DNA of 64,000 bases from NCBI RefSeq assembly GCF_025452195.1, contig NZ_CP104969.1, positions 204,001-268,000 of the forward strand, given 5' to 3'. This document shows positions 16,814-26,648 of the stretch, piece after piece. Source of the DNA: Phyllobacterium zundukense (lineage in GTDB: Bacteria; Pseudomonadota; Alphaproteobacteria; Rhizobiales; Rhizobiaceae). Numbering within the stretch: the stretch's first letter is position 1; every line of letters starts with the position of its first letter. The position numbers and the translations under genes are program-made. The notes beneath the pieces were generated by a model that worked only from the letters and a program-made list of their open reading frames with translations, had not been told where the DNA came from and ran no database searches.

Positions 16814-18139
16814 ATGCTTAAATTTACAAAAATCACTTTATCGGCTCTCGCACTGGTTATCACATCTCTTGGCGCCGCCAACGCCGCAGTTACCGTTCTG
16901 GGCTGGCCGGGCGGTTCGGAGGAAACCGCGTTGCGCGCTGTCGCTGAGGCCTACAACGCACAAAGTGGCGTTGCCGACGCGGATAAGGTAGAGCTTCTTT
17001 TCTATAGCCGCGATGGCTTCTACGACAAATTGCAGGCCGACATGGCAGCGGGGTCGAGCGCCTTTGATATCAATCTTCTCGCGACGTATTCGATCGGCCG
17101 CTACGCGTCCTACATGGAGCCGGTCGACCTCGGTCCGGATGCCGCCAAGGTATTTGGCGAGTCAGTACTGAAGACCATGCAGTTCGACGGCAAGCAATAT
17201 GGCGTCCCGACCGATCTCTCCTTGCATTTCATGTATTACCGCAAGGACCTCGTCGACGCCCTCATCGCCGACCCGGCGGCCAAGGCCAAATATGCCGAGA
17301 TCAGTGAAAAATATCTCGGCAAGGCTCTGGAGCCGAAAGCGCCCGACAGCTGGACCTGGGATGACTGGGCGGCGACCGCGCTCTATTTCGCAAAGTCCGT
17401 AAATCCCGAAAGCCCGGTTCGCTACGGCACGGTGCTGCAGATGAAGAACCTCCTCTTCAACATCATGGTGTGGCAATCCGTGGCCCGTGCCCATGGCGGC
17501 GACTGGATGGATGCTTCGGGCAATATCACCATCGACTCTCCGGCCTACCGGACGGCGCTGGAACTTTACAAGAAGCTCTATGATGCGGGTGCTTCGCCGA
17601 AAGATTCGCTGTCGTACGAATATGCCGAAACGAATGCTGCGTTCGGCTCCGGTCAGGTGGCGACGGCATTGCAGTGGAATGCTGCAGCCAGCGAACTGAC
17701 TGATCCCGCCAAATCTCCGGCGGTTGCGGAGAATGTCGGCATTGTTGCGCCGCCAGCCGGTGCGGCGGGTCGGGCTGACCATATCCATGGGCTCGGGCTT
17801 GGCATCAACAAGAACGCCAGGAACAAGCCAGGTGCGGCGAAGTTCCTCCAATGGCTCGCAACCGAAGACGCTGCCTTGCTTTATGCCCGCAGCGGCGGTT
17901 CGCCTGCACTCCTGCCCGATGTCGCGGCAAAGATCGCGAAGGAGCGGCCGGATCTCGTTACGCTCGGTCAATATGCCGGCGCCTATGGCTATGTCATGAC
18001 CGGCGCTACATCGGCCAATGCCTTTCCGGTTTACGAACTGCAGGCAAAGGAATTCACCGGCTACTGGTCGGGGCAGGAAACCCTTGACGAAGCGCTCGCC
18101 AATACCAAGGCCGGCATGCAGAAACTGCTGAAGCCTTAG
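16814..18139 (+). CDS. Sugar ABC transporter periplasmic binding protein (family 1)
   Basis: Encodes 441 residues with a Sec signal peptide ending near ANAA (about residue 25); the ATG follows GGAGGC. The start of the mature protein (VTVLGWPGGSEETALRAVAEAYN) and the later LQWNAAASEL and FLQWLATEDAALLYARSGG segments are typical of carbohydrate-binding family 1 proteins that serve MalFG-type permeases. It starts three bases after nanEK, so the ligand is probably an amino sugar or an oligosaccharide containing one. A structured repeat element separates it from the permease genes. Confidence 0.88.
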   Translation: MLKFTKITLSALALVITSLGAANAAVTVLGWPGGSEETALRAVAEAYNAQSGVADADKVELLFYSRDGFYDKLQADMAAGSSAFDINLLATYSIGRYASYMEPVDLGPDAAKVFGESVLKTMQFDGKQYGVPTDLSLHFMYYRKDLVDALIADPAAKAKYAEISEKYLGKALEPKAPDSWTWDDWAATALYFAKSVNPESPVRYGTVLQMKNLLFNIMVWQSVARAHGGDWMDASGNITIDSPAYRTALELYKKLYDAGASPKDSLSYEYAETNAAFGSGQVATALQWNAAASELTDPAKSPAVAENVGIVAPPAGAAGRADHIHGLGLGINKNARNKPGAAKFLQWLATEDAALLYARSGGSPALLPDVAAKIAKERPDLVTLGQYAGAYGYVMTGATSANAFPVYELQAKEFTGYWSGQETLDEALANTKAGMQKLLKP

Positions 18140-18152
18140 GCCCCCGGCGCGG

Positions 18153-18360
18153 TATCTCTCCCCTTGCGGGAGAGAAAGGATTTTCCTGGGTTTAGCCTCT
18201 TGGCTAAATCCTTGGAAAAGCCAAGTGGGGGGATTTGGAGTACATCAGCATCCCCTCTCTTGCGACTTCTAGCACTTGGCAAAGAGGCTAAGCTTCTGAA
18301 ATTGCTACCGGGGCGAGCCACGGGTCTCGCCCGCCTTCGGCCCCCAGGAGGGGGGAGATA
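18153..18360. repeat. Structured intergenic repeat element inside the sugar-transport operon
   Basis: The 261-base gap between the binding-protein and permease genes is filled by nested inverted repeats: TCTCTCCC/GGGAGAGA (18155-18175), TTTTCC..GGAAAA around TTTAGCC/GGCTAAA (18181-18219), a distant complement AAGAGGCTAA near 18282, and GGGCGAG/CTCGCCC (18311-18332). The two ends form an imperfect terminal inverted repeat (ATCTCTCCCC and GGGGGGAGAT). It has the look of the mosaic palindromic elements common in rhizobial intergenic DNA. It could attenuate or protect the transcript, giving more binding protein than permease. The mobility class is not established. Confidence 0.65.
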
Positions 18361-18400
18361 AAGAACGCATCTTGTTCCAAGCCAATTGCAAAGGAAAAAC

Positions 18401-19276
18401 ATGGTCGATTTGGACCACAAAGGCTGGAGAATTTTTGCGATCCCACTGGTCGGCTTTCTGCTGTTGTTTCTCGGATTTCCGATCCTGATCGATCTCGTCT
18501 ACAGCCTTTCCCGCGTCAGTTTCACAAATTTGCGCAGCCCGGAAATCGTCGGTTTCGGAAACTACGGCGAGGTGCTCGGCGATGCACAATTCTGGCGTGC
18601 CAGCTGGTTTTCGCTGCGTTTCGGCGTGATCACTGCAGTTCTGGAATGTGTTCTCGGCCTCGGACTTGCCGTGTTCCTGTCGCCCCTGATCGAGAAGCGC
18701 TCATGGCTCATGGCGCCGCTGATGTTGCCGCTGATGGTTGCGCCAGCGATGATCGGGCTGATGTACCGGCTCGTGCTGCACGAGTTCGTCGGTCCTGTTC
18801 CGTATTATTTGTATTTATGGTTTGGCGATAGCCCGTCATTCCTCAATGCGGAAAATGCCTTCTGGACCCTTGTCGTCGTCGAGACATTGCAGTGGACACC
18901 CTTCGCGCTGCTGCTCTTCTACACCGCCTATCGGGCCATTCCGAACGATGTGCGCGAAGCCTCGGCCATCGATGGTGCTTCCGCTCGCCAAATCCTTACG
19001 GCTATTGAATTGCCGCTGATGCGGCCAACGCTCGTCTTCACTTTTTTCATCCGGTTCATCGATGGATTTCGCGTATTCGACAATGTCTATACGCTGACCG
19101 GCAGCGGTCCCGGCGGCTCGACCACATCGCTGCCGATCTACATCTACGAGGCCTTCTTCAAACAGGGCGCCATCGGCAAGGCAATCGCCGCTTCCGTCAT
19201 TCTGTTCCTGGCGTCCTTCATTGGTTTATACGCGCTGACATGGCTATCCCGCCGCGGGAAAGGCGCAGCGTCATGA
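18401..19276 (+). CDS. Sugar ABC transporter permease (MalF type)
   Basis: Encodes 291 residues. The ATG at 18401 has AAAGGA six bases upstream; a TTG five codons earlier is possible. There are six membrane helices with the BPD inner-membrane transport signature EASAIDGASARQILTAIELPLMRP in the C-terminal half, which contacts the ATPase. The end overlaps the next permease start. With the binding protein at 16814 and the second permease it forms an importer core. No ATP-binding gene follows, so energy must come from an ATPase encoded elsewhere. Confidence 0.9.
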   Translation: MVDLDHKGWRIFAIPLVGFLLLFLGFPILIDLVYSLSRVSFTNLRSPEIVGFGNYGEVLGDAQFWRASWFSLRFGVITAVLECVLGLGLAVFLSPLIEKRSWLMAPLMLPLMVAPAMIGLMYRLVLHEFVGPVPYYLYLWFGDSPSFLNAENAFWTLVVVETLQWTPFALLLFYTAYRAIPNDVREASAIDGASARQILTAIELPLMRPTLVFTFFIRFIDGFRVFDNVYTLTGSGPGGSTTSLPIYIYEAFFKQGAIGKAIAASVILFLASFIGLYALTWLSRRGKGAAS

Positions 19277-20094
19277 TCAAACTCGTGCGCTGGATCGTCT
19301 ATGCCGTGGCTGCTCTTGCCCTGAATTTTCCGGTTATCGTCACGCTGCTCACATCCTTTAAGAGCGGTAAGGAAATCTCGGTCAATCCTGGATTCTGGAT
19401 TTCGAGCCCTACCCTTGAAAACTATGCGCAGGTTCTGCAGGTGAGCGACCGGTTGAACATTTTCGCCTATCTCTTCAACAGTCTGGCGGCCTCCCTGATC
19501 GGCACGGTGCTTGCCATGATCGTTACTTTTCCGGCAGCCTATGCCATTGCGCGCGGCGGATATGGCCGCAAGGTCCTGATGCCGCTGATCGTCAATCTGC
19601 GCGCGGTGCCGCTGATCATCTTTGCGATCCCGCTCTACATGATGTTCCAGTTTGCCGGCCTGCTCGATACGCAACTTGGTCTCGGACTGATCCTGACGAT
19701 CGTCAATCTGCCGCTTTCGCTGATCGTATTCGTCAACGCGATTGCGGAAGTGCCGATCGAGATCGATGAGGCGGCCAAGCTGGACGGTATGGGCAAATGG
19801 GCAATCATGAAGGGGATGATGTTGCCGGTCTGCCGTCCGGCACTGGCAACGGTCTTCATATTCGGGTTCATCACAGCATGGAATGAATTCCTGTTCGGAC
19901 TGATGCTGACGTCAAACAGGGCCGTTCCGATGACAGTCGGTGCTTCTTTCTTCTTCGCGGCGAGCGGCGGCGGCATTCAATGGGGCGCGGCGTCGGCCGT
20001 CATGATCGTCGGCGCATTGCCGCCGATGCTCATCGGCATCGTCATGTACCGCCAAATCAGCGGTTCCATGACGGCAGGTGCGGTGAAGGGATAG
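19273..20094 (+). CDS. Sugar ABC transporter permease (MalG type)
   Basis: Encodes 273 residues. I chose the ATG at 19273, which overlaps the previous stop as ATGA, over an in-frame ATG at 19240 that would give a charged leader. There are six helices, with the EAA loop IDEAAKLDGMGKWAIMKGMMLP. It pairs with the upstream MalF-type protein. The operon ends here; the next 25 bases lead into a large inverted-repeat element. Confidence 0.9.
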   Translation: MIKLVRWIVYAVAALALNFPVIVTLLTSFKSGKEISVNPGFWISSPTLENYAQVLQVSDRLNIFAYLFNSLAASLIGTVLAMIVTFPAAYAIARGGYGRKVLMPLIVNLRAVPLIIFAIPLYMMFQFAGLLDTQLGLGLILTIVNLPLSLIVFVNAIAEVPIEIDEAAKLDGMGKWAIMKGMMLPVCRPALATVFIFGFITAWNEFLFGLMLTSNRAVPMTVGASFFFAASGGGIQWGAASAVMIVGALPPMLIGIVMYRQISGSMTAGAVKG

Positions 20095-20118
20095 AGAGTC
20101 TACACTGTAGCTCCTCCT

Positions 20119-20301
20119 TCTCCGTCATCCTCGGGCTTGACCCGAGGACCCATAGCAAAGGAGCATCGTGCGTCCACTGGATTCAGCAGCACAAAACAGT
20201 CTCTCATCGAATGATGCGCAGTAGTCGATTGCGTCGCGCGTGGCGCTGTCATGGTGCTTCTCAGCCGTGGGTCCTCGGGTCAAGCCCGAGGATGACGGAG
20301 A
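20119..20301. repeat. 183-base palindromic element with perfect 34-base arms
   Basis: The arm at 20119-20152 is exactly complementary to 20268-20301. Each arm contains its own hairpin (TCCTCGGG, a 5-base loop, CCCGAGGA). The 115-base centre holds no open frame of note. CATCCTCGGGCTTGACCCGAGGA-type cores are familiar as dispersed REP/RIME-like repeats in Hyphomicrobiales. It separates the sugar-transport operon from pobA and probably ends transcripts from both sides. A whole-genome copy count would settle its class. Confidence 0.8.
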
Positions 20302-20313
20302 GGTGGTGAGTAG

Positions 20314-21555
<1,242 letters not shown>

Positions 21556-21642
21556 ACGCGATTTTAATTCGACCGGTCTATGGCTGCGCCGGACACCGCG
21601 CGCTAGTGTGATTTGCCAGTTCGCTCATTTGGAATAGAGCCT

Positions 21643-22752
21643 ATGATCTCGCGCCACCTGCCGGCTTCGTCATATGTGGTACCGCTGGGGGCGCTCGCAC
21701 TTGCCATTGCTGTACAGCTGTTCGGTATTCCGGGAGGCCATGGACATGCCTGGGTTACGGTCCTGGTTTCATTCTTCACCCTGTGTGTGCTGCTCGTCAC
21801 TGTGTTCGTCGTCCTCGAGCATGCGGAAGCCCTGGCGTTCCGTCTCGGCCAGCCCTACGGAACGCTGCTGCTTACCTTCGCCGTTACGACGGTGGAGGTT
21901 TCGATTATCGTCTCGATGATGTTGCATGGCGCAAACAATCCGACACTGGCGCGCGAGTCGGTCTTCTCGACGGTGATGATCGTCTGCGCCGGTGTCGTCG
22001 GCCTGTGTCTCACGCTTGGAGCATGGCAACATCGCCAGCAGGATCTGAAACGGCAGGGAACAAGCGCCATCCTTTCGGTTCTGACCGCCTTGACGGTATT
22101 GACGCTCGTTCTGCCCAACTACACGCTTTCGACCGATCCGGGCACCTTTTCGCCAGTGCAGCTCGTCTTCGTCAGCCTCTGTTCGGTACTGCTCTATGCG
22201 AGTTTCGTGTTCGCGCAGACGGTGCGGCATCGTGATGATTTCCTCGATGAAAGCGCCGCCTATGCCGGTGTTCATGCGGGAAATACATCCAGGCGGGCAC
22301 TTTACGCGAATGCATTTTTCCTGGTGATCGGACTGGTTGGCATCGTCTTGCTCGCGGAACAGGTGGCCGTCGGTATCGAGGACGGCCTTGCCGCGCTGGA
22401 CGTCGCGCAGAGCGATGCGATCGTCGGCGCCTTTATCGCGACACTGGTACTTCTGCCTGAAGGTCTGGCTGCCATACGTGCCGCGCTTAACAATGAATTG
22501 CAGCGCAGCCTCAACATTGCGCTCGGTTCGGCCCTGGCGACAATCGGGCTGACTATCCCCGCTGTCGGCATGGCAAGTCTTGTCACCGGCCGGGAACTCA
22601 CGCTCGGCCTTTCGTCGGGCGATACGGTGCTTCTGGCACTGGTCCTTTTGATCAGCATTCACAGTTTCGGAACGGGACGAACCAACGTGCTCACCGGAAT
22701 GGTGCATCTCGTCGTCTTCATCGCCTTCCTGCTTCTGCTTGCAGTTCCTTAA
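21643..22752 (+). CDS. chaA: Ca2+/H+ antiporter, ChaA-like
   Basis: Encodes 369 residues. The ATG at 21643 is used because the longer frame begins at a TTG with no ribosome site. Eleven or so helices are arranged as two homologous halves. The first carries GTLLLTFAVTTVEVSIIVSMM and the second FIATLVLLPEGLAAIRAALN, giving the paired acidic alpha-repeat motifs of the CaCA/CAX family. It exports Ca2+ (or Na+/K+) in exchange for protons. It lies 87 bases behind pobA with no obvious functional tie. Confidence 0.88.
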   Translation: MISRHLPASSYVVPLGALALAIAVQLFGIPGGHGHAWVTVLVSFFTLCVLLVTVFVVLEHAEALAFRLGQPYGTLLLTFAVTTVEVSIIVSMMLHGANNPTLARESVFSTVMIVCAGVVGLCLTLGAWQHRQQDLKRQGTSAILSVLTALTVLTLVLPNYTLSTDPGTFSPVQLVFVSLCSVLLYASFVFAQTVRHRDDFLDESAAYAGVHAGNTSRRALYANAFFLVIGLVGIVLLAEQVAVGIEDGLAALDVAQSDAIVGAFIATLVLLPEGLAAIRAALNNELQRSLNIALGSALATIGLTIPAVGMASLVTGRELTLGLSSGDTVLLALVLLISIHSFGTGRTNVLTGMVHLVVFIAFLLLLAVP

Positions 22753-22863
22753 GACAGGAGACGCATTTACCGTATCGTAGCCGTATATTTGCCGCCGCTG
22801 CATTTCCAGTGTCGGGCCCAACATCTATTGTTGCCGGGGTGAAATGGATCACGGAGCAATTCG

Positions 22864-23277
22864 ATGAAAAGCAAATTCGGCAAAGTCATATTGGCGGGTG
22901 TCCTCGGTCTCTGTCTGGCAACGAACGCCACGGCGGCAACGATCAAGGATCTGCAGGGCGCGTGGACCATGAACGGAACCAAGTGTGAAGACACATTCAA
23001 GAAGGTCGGCAAGACAATCGAGTTCAAGGACCGGACGGCTTCGACTTCAACGGGATTGCTGATCAGCGGCAGCAAGGTCACAGGGCCGAATGCCGTGTGC
23101 ACGACAAAAAGCGTGAAAAAACAGAAAGACCGGCTGTCGGCGACATTGTCCTGCACCGACTCAATGATCGAGAGCGACATGACCCAGACGTTCAAGATCG
23201 TCGACGCCAATACGTTTCAGAGGTTCGACCCCTTCGGCGATAACATGTATGTCACCTACCAGAAGTGCGACATGTGA
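22864..23277 (+). CDS. Small secreted protein of unknown function
   Basis: Encodes 137 residues with a signal peptide cut near TATAA (residue 25). The mature part is about 110 residues with four cysteines (KCEDTF, AVCTTK, LSCTDS and QKCDM), enough for two disulfides. LQGAWTMNGTKCEDTF near the start resembles small lipocalin-like or META-type beta-barrel domains, but I do not recognise a named family. It has a GGAG ribosome site and stands alone, convergent with the outer membrane protein gene. Confidence 0.7.
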   Translation: MKSKFGKVILAGVLGLCLATNATAATIKDLQGAWTMNGTKCEDTFKKVGKTIEFKDRTASTSTGLLISGSKVTGPNAVCTTKSVKKQKDRLSATLSCTDSMIESDMTQTFKIVDANTFQRFDPFGDNMYVTYQKCDM

Positions 23278-23292
23278 TATTTGAGCCTTGCC

Positions 23293-23309
23293 GCCCGCTC
23301 GCGGCGGGC
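23293..23309. terminator. Hairpin between convergent genes
   Basis: GCCCGC and GCGGGC pair over a 5-base loop in the 43-base gap between two convergent genes. No T-run is present on either side. It is a likely shared transcript end. Confidence 0.4.
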
Positions 23310-23320
23310 TGGCCTGGCTG

Positions 23321-24109
23321 TCAGAAATGCATGACGACGCCGAAGATCGGTCCCTGCTGGACGACATTCATGACAAAACCGTCATTGCTGTAATCAACGC
23401 CAAGCGCCCGATAACCGGCGACCGCTGAAACCTTTTCGTTGAAACTGTAGCCGATGCCACCGGCAACATCCCAGTCGACATCGGCACCACCGCCGCCAAC
23501 CAAACCCCACCCCGTAAAATACACCTTGTCGGTGATCGAATATTTGGCGCGTATGCCACCGAGGCCATCGACCCAGGTCGCGCTGTCTTCACGTTTCACA
23601 CCATCGAGAATGCCGCCACTGAACGCAATCTCGGTGCTCGCATTCCAGACCCTCAACCCGGCAACCAGATCAAGGTTGCCCCTGTCGCTCTGCAGCACGG
23701 AATATCCGGCTCCAACGAGCCCGGCAAAGGTTTCGGAGGTCACGCTGACATTGTCGGCGATAATCCCGCGTGGCGTGCCCCGGCCACTGGAGATCTTCGT
23801 ATACATGATATCGGTGAAAATGCTGTAGCGATCGTAGCGCGCCTCGCCAATGGCCATGGCGGCAAAATCGAGCTCGTTGAGGATGTCGCCAAAGTCCATG
23901 TCCATGTGCACTGTCGGCAGGCCGAAGAGACCCGTGTCGCCGGACATGCCCGCCGCCCAGAAATACGGGCTGACTGCAAAGGTCCAACCATCCTTTTCGA
24001 TCTGCTTGAGTTCTGGCGCCATCGGCGAAGTAATGTCGGCCGCCGAGACGGGGTTTGCAAACAGCAAACCAGCCGCAAGCGCCGATGCCAAAGTATTAGA
24101 AAGTTTCAT
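23321..24109 (-). CDS. Outer membrane beta-barrel protein
   Basis: Encodes 262 residues with a signal peptide ending near VSAA (about residue 24). Alternating aromatic/hydrophobic strands and a terminal phenylalanine (FGVVMHF) mark a beta-barrel inserted by the BAM complex. Segments such as WTFAVSPYFWAAGMSG and VAGYRALGVDY are typical of small eight- to ten-strand barrels in rhizobia. It is the last gene of a six-gene minus-strand run of envelope proteins, 26 bases behind the DUF2950 gene. The role is unknown; it could be a porin-like or structural protein. Confidence 0.8.
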   Translation of the reverse strand: MKLSNTLASALAAGLLFANPVSAADITSPMAPELKQIEKDGWTFAVSPYFWAAGMSGDTGLFGLPTVHMDMDFGDILNELDFAAMAIGEARYDRYSIFTDIMYTKISSGRGTPRGIIADNVSVTSETFAGLVGAGYSVLQSDRGNLDLVAGLRVWNASTEIAFSGGILDGVKREDSATWVDGLGGIRAKYSITDKVYFTGWGLVGGGGADVDWDVAGGIGYSFNEKVSAVAGYRALGVDYSNDGFVMNVVQQGPIFGVVMHF

Positions 24110-24135
24110 CGCTGTCCCCCTTTTGAACGCCGCGA

Positions 24136-25065
24136 TCAGTCGTCAACCGAATCCCATGTTTGATCCGGATTGAATGACCTTATCTCTTTAACCATCTTGT
24201 CGGTAGCCGGTCCGAGGTCCTTTTCGTAAATAGTCCCATGGTGACTGACAACGAAAGTCTTGATTCCGGTTTCGCCATATATTGCCGGCCAGGCGATCAA
24301 GGCGTGTCCGGCGATCATGTTGCCATTGATGACAAAATCATACTTGCCGCCGGCAATGTTGCTGCCCTGAGCTCTAAGTATCCGGTAGCGATAACCGAAA
24401 TAGCCGCGGTCTGACTTCGCGCTGGCTTCGATCTTGGCGTCATCTCCGAAACTGCCTGCAGGGCTTTCCTCGCCGCCGTCCGATTTCCAGTAGAGCCCGT
24501 CGTGCTTTCCTTCTTCACTGATGAGCTTCTGAGCAAATTCGAGCACGCCATCATCATCGTGATCCTCCTGCGCGTATGCAGTTTGGGCTAGGATATAATT
24601 ACGCAACGTCTCGATGGCCGCGGTTTCGTTCTCGCCGATTCGCCGCGCCAGAATCTCCTCCAGCCCCTTCTTCGTATCGAACTGCCAGCCGGCGTCCTGC
24701 TTGACCAAGGGGAACGGAAATGGCCAGGCAAGATTGCCAAGAATGACTTCCTTGCTGCCATCTGTCCGGTCTTTCAGTTCGGCGCGCTCCCCGGAGGCCT
24801 TCTGAAGATCAGTCAAACGATCATCGAAGTCATCTGATTTCTTGGCCGCCTCGGCGTTCAGGCCAAGGACCTTGGCCAGAGCATCGACATCCTTGGCACC
24901 GAGATCCTTTTTCAGAGCATCAAGTGCCTCCCCTGGTTCCTTGAATGTTTCGGATGCTGCGCCAACGAAACGTTCAAACGAAGGCTCCGCCGCAATCAAA
25001 GGAGACATTGCCGCCATCGAAAGGAATGCGGAAGCGAGAAGTATTTTCAGAGTTGCGCGATACAT
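24136..25065 (-). CDS. DUF2950 family exported protein
   Basis: Encodes 309 residues with a signal peptide of about 26 residues. The C-terminal half carries the family's hallmarks: GLYWKSDGGEESPAGSFG, GYFGYRYRILRAQG, and AGGKYDFVINGNMIAGHAL. DUF2950 genes typically sit beside DUF3300 genes, as here (42 bases apart). No enzyme function is established for the family. The location is periplasm or outer surface. Confidence is high for the family and none for a function. Confidence 0.88.
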   Translation of the reverse strand: MYRATLKILLASAFLSMAAMSPLIAAEPSFERFVGAASETFKEPGEALDALKKDLGAKDVDALAKVLGLNAEAAKKSDDFDDRLTDLQKASGERAELKDRTDGSKEVILGNLAWPFPFPLVKQDAGWQFDTKKGLEEILARRIGENETAAIETLRNYILAQTAYAQEDHDDDGVLEFAQKLISEEGKHDGLYWKSDGGEESPAGSFGDDAKIEASAKSDRGYFGYRYRILRAQGSNIAGGKYDFVINGNMIAGHALIAWPAIYGETGIKTFVVSHHGTIYEKDLGPATDKMVKEIRSFNPDQTWDSVDD

Positions 25066-25107
25066 TTTCGTAATCCCTTCACAAGGAATGGTGATGGCTT
25101 TGACAGG

Positions 25108-26571
25108 TCAGCGACGGCCGCGACCTCCGCCGCCTCTGCCGCCGCCGCCGCGTTGCACCCTGGGGCCGCCACCGCCCCTGGCGCGCTGGCCGCCACCCTG
25201 GACTCTGGCACCACCGCCAGGCTGGGCTCTGGGACGTCCGCCGCCGCCCAAGCTGGCATTGCCGCGCTGCGACGAGGCGCGAGCATCCCGTCCAGAGCCA
25301 TAATTACCGATGGCGCTTGGCTGCCTTGGACGGTTATCGACTCGGCCACCTGCCGGCTGTTGCCGAGGGCGATCCGGGCGGCTGGCGTTAGGTCTGTCCC
25401 GATTCGGGCGGTTGGCCCCTGCGCCTTGTCCGATGTTGCGGTTACCCGCTCCTGCTCCTTGCCCGATATCGCGATTGGCCGGCCGATTTGCACCTTGACC
25501 AGGACGATTGCCGGCGAAATTGCCACCATCCCTTTGCTTCAGGCTGTTCTGCACATCGCGTCGCACATCACTGCTCTGGATCCTTGATCCGAGAGCGCCA
25601 CCCGCGGCGCCTGCGAGCCCGGCACCCGCGAGTCCGCCAAGGTTACCGAGGTTGCCGCCGTTTTCTCTTAGATCGAGCCGGTTCCCCCTGTCCTCGCGAA
25701 TATTGTTCGTGATGGAATCCCGGTCGAAATTGAATTTACTGCTGTCGAAATTGAGGTTGTTGATATTGTTCTTGTCAAAATTGAAATCGTTGCGATTGAT
25801 TTCACCGATGTCGATGTCGACGTCATTGCCTCCCCATGAGTGCCAATTGTCCCAGTCGACCGCCGCACCGAAGACCGCCCCGGTGATAAATCCGCTCCAA
25901 TAGGGAGCGTAGGGATAATAGTACGAAGGATAGGGATCACCATAAACGATCGGGGCCGTCGCCACATAGGTCGGGCTGGTCAAGATGACGGGATCATAAG
26001 TCGGAACGTACGTCACTTCCTTCTTGGCGGGACGGATGATGACGTTGTTGTCGTTGTTCGTCTCCACGACAACCTGGTCATTTGACTTGATTGTACCATT
26101 GTCCACTGCCTTGTCGCGGAGTTCCTGTATCGCCACAAGCACGTCTTTCTGCTGATTGACGACCGCCTCGCCCAGTTGCTGCGTCCATTCGAGATCGTCG
26201 TTCATCATCGTCAGAACTGTTGGATAGTTGAGGAGCGATATGACACTTCCGTCCCATGACGGATCGGGTTTCGCATCAGGCTTTGCTTTCGCCTGATCCT
26301 GAAACCGCGCCGCCTGGACGATCTGAAGAGGGTTAAGCGCGGCCGAAAGCACGAGGGCCACAAGGTCGTCGGGATAGAGCGCGATGCGCGCGGTCAGTGT
26401 TTGCAGCTCTGACGCCGTCAGCAGTGCCGGCGCGGGTGCTGCTGGTGCAGGCGCTGCCGGCTCCGTTGCAGCGGGCGCAGGCTGCGTTTGTGTCCAAGCT
26501 TGCATGCCGGGGCCACACATCAGCAGCGCTGCCGAAGCGACGACGGCAATCGTTTTTTGGTGCAATGACAT
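25108..26571 (-). CDS. DUF3300 family exported protein with Asn-rich and Gly/Arg-rich low-complexity tail
   Basis: Encodes 487 residues. The ATG at 26571 follows AGGAGAG and gives a proper signal peptide. A Pro/Ala-rich linker leads to the DUF3300 core (LTARIALYPDDLVALVLSAAL onward, near residues 55-215). After that come repeats of Asn, Asp and Phe (FNFDKNNINNLNFD), then a long Gly, Arg, Asn and Gln-rich tail with an RGG-like end. This composition suggests an extended or nucleic-acid/polyanion-binding surface tail. It is followed by a DUF2950 gene, the usual pairing. Function is unknown. Confidence 0.85.
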   Translation of the reverse strand: MSLHQKTIAVVASAALLMCGPGMQAWTQTQPAPAATEPAAPAPAAPAPALLTASELQTLTARIALYPDDLVALVLSAALNPLQIVQAARFQDQAKAKPDAKPDPSWDGSVISLLNYPTVLTMMNDDLEWTQQLGEAVVNQQKDVLVAIQELRDKAVDNGTIKSNDQVVVETNNDNNVIIRPAKKEVTYVPTYDPVILTSPTYVATAPIVYGDPYPSYYYPYAPYWSGFITGAVFGAAVDWDNWHSWGGNDVDIDIGEINRNDFNFDKNNINNLNFDSSKFNFDRDSITNNIREDRGNRLDLRENGGNLGNLGGLAGAGLAGAAGGALGSRIQSSDVRRDVQNSLKQRDGGNFAGNRPGQGANRPANRDIGQGAGAGNRNIGQGAGANRPNRDRPNASRPDRPRQQPAGGRVDNRPRQPSAIGNYGSGRDARASSQRGNASLGGGGRPRAQPGGGARVQGGGQRARGGGGPRVQRGGGGRGGGGRGRR

Positions 26572-26648
26572 AGCTGCTCTCCTCAAATTCCACGTTCTGG
26601 CGACGTGTGACACCCGGGTAATTTCTTGCAGTCGGTTCGTTCAGGGCA

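Noticed and set aside
20119..20301. Riboswitch or attenuator upstream of pobA
   Set aside because: Exact symmetric arms and a familiar repeat-type core point to a palindromic repeat; no ligand-domain-like conserved structure is seen.
25108..25300. CRISPR-like or triplet repeat array in the GC-rich stretch
   Set aside because: It codes for the Gly/Arg-rich tail of the DUF3300 protein; there are no regular spacers.
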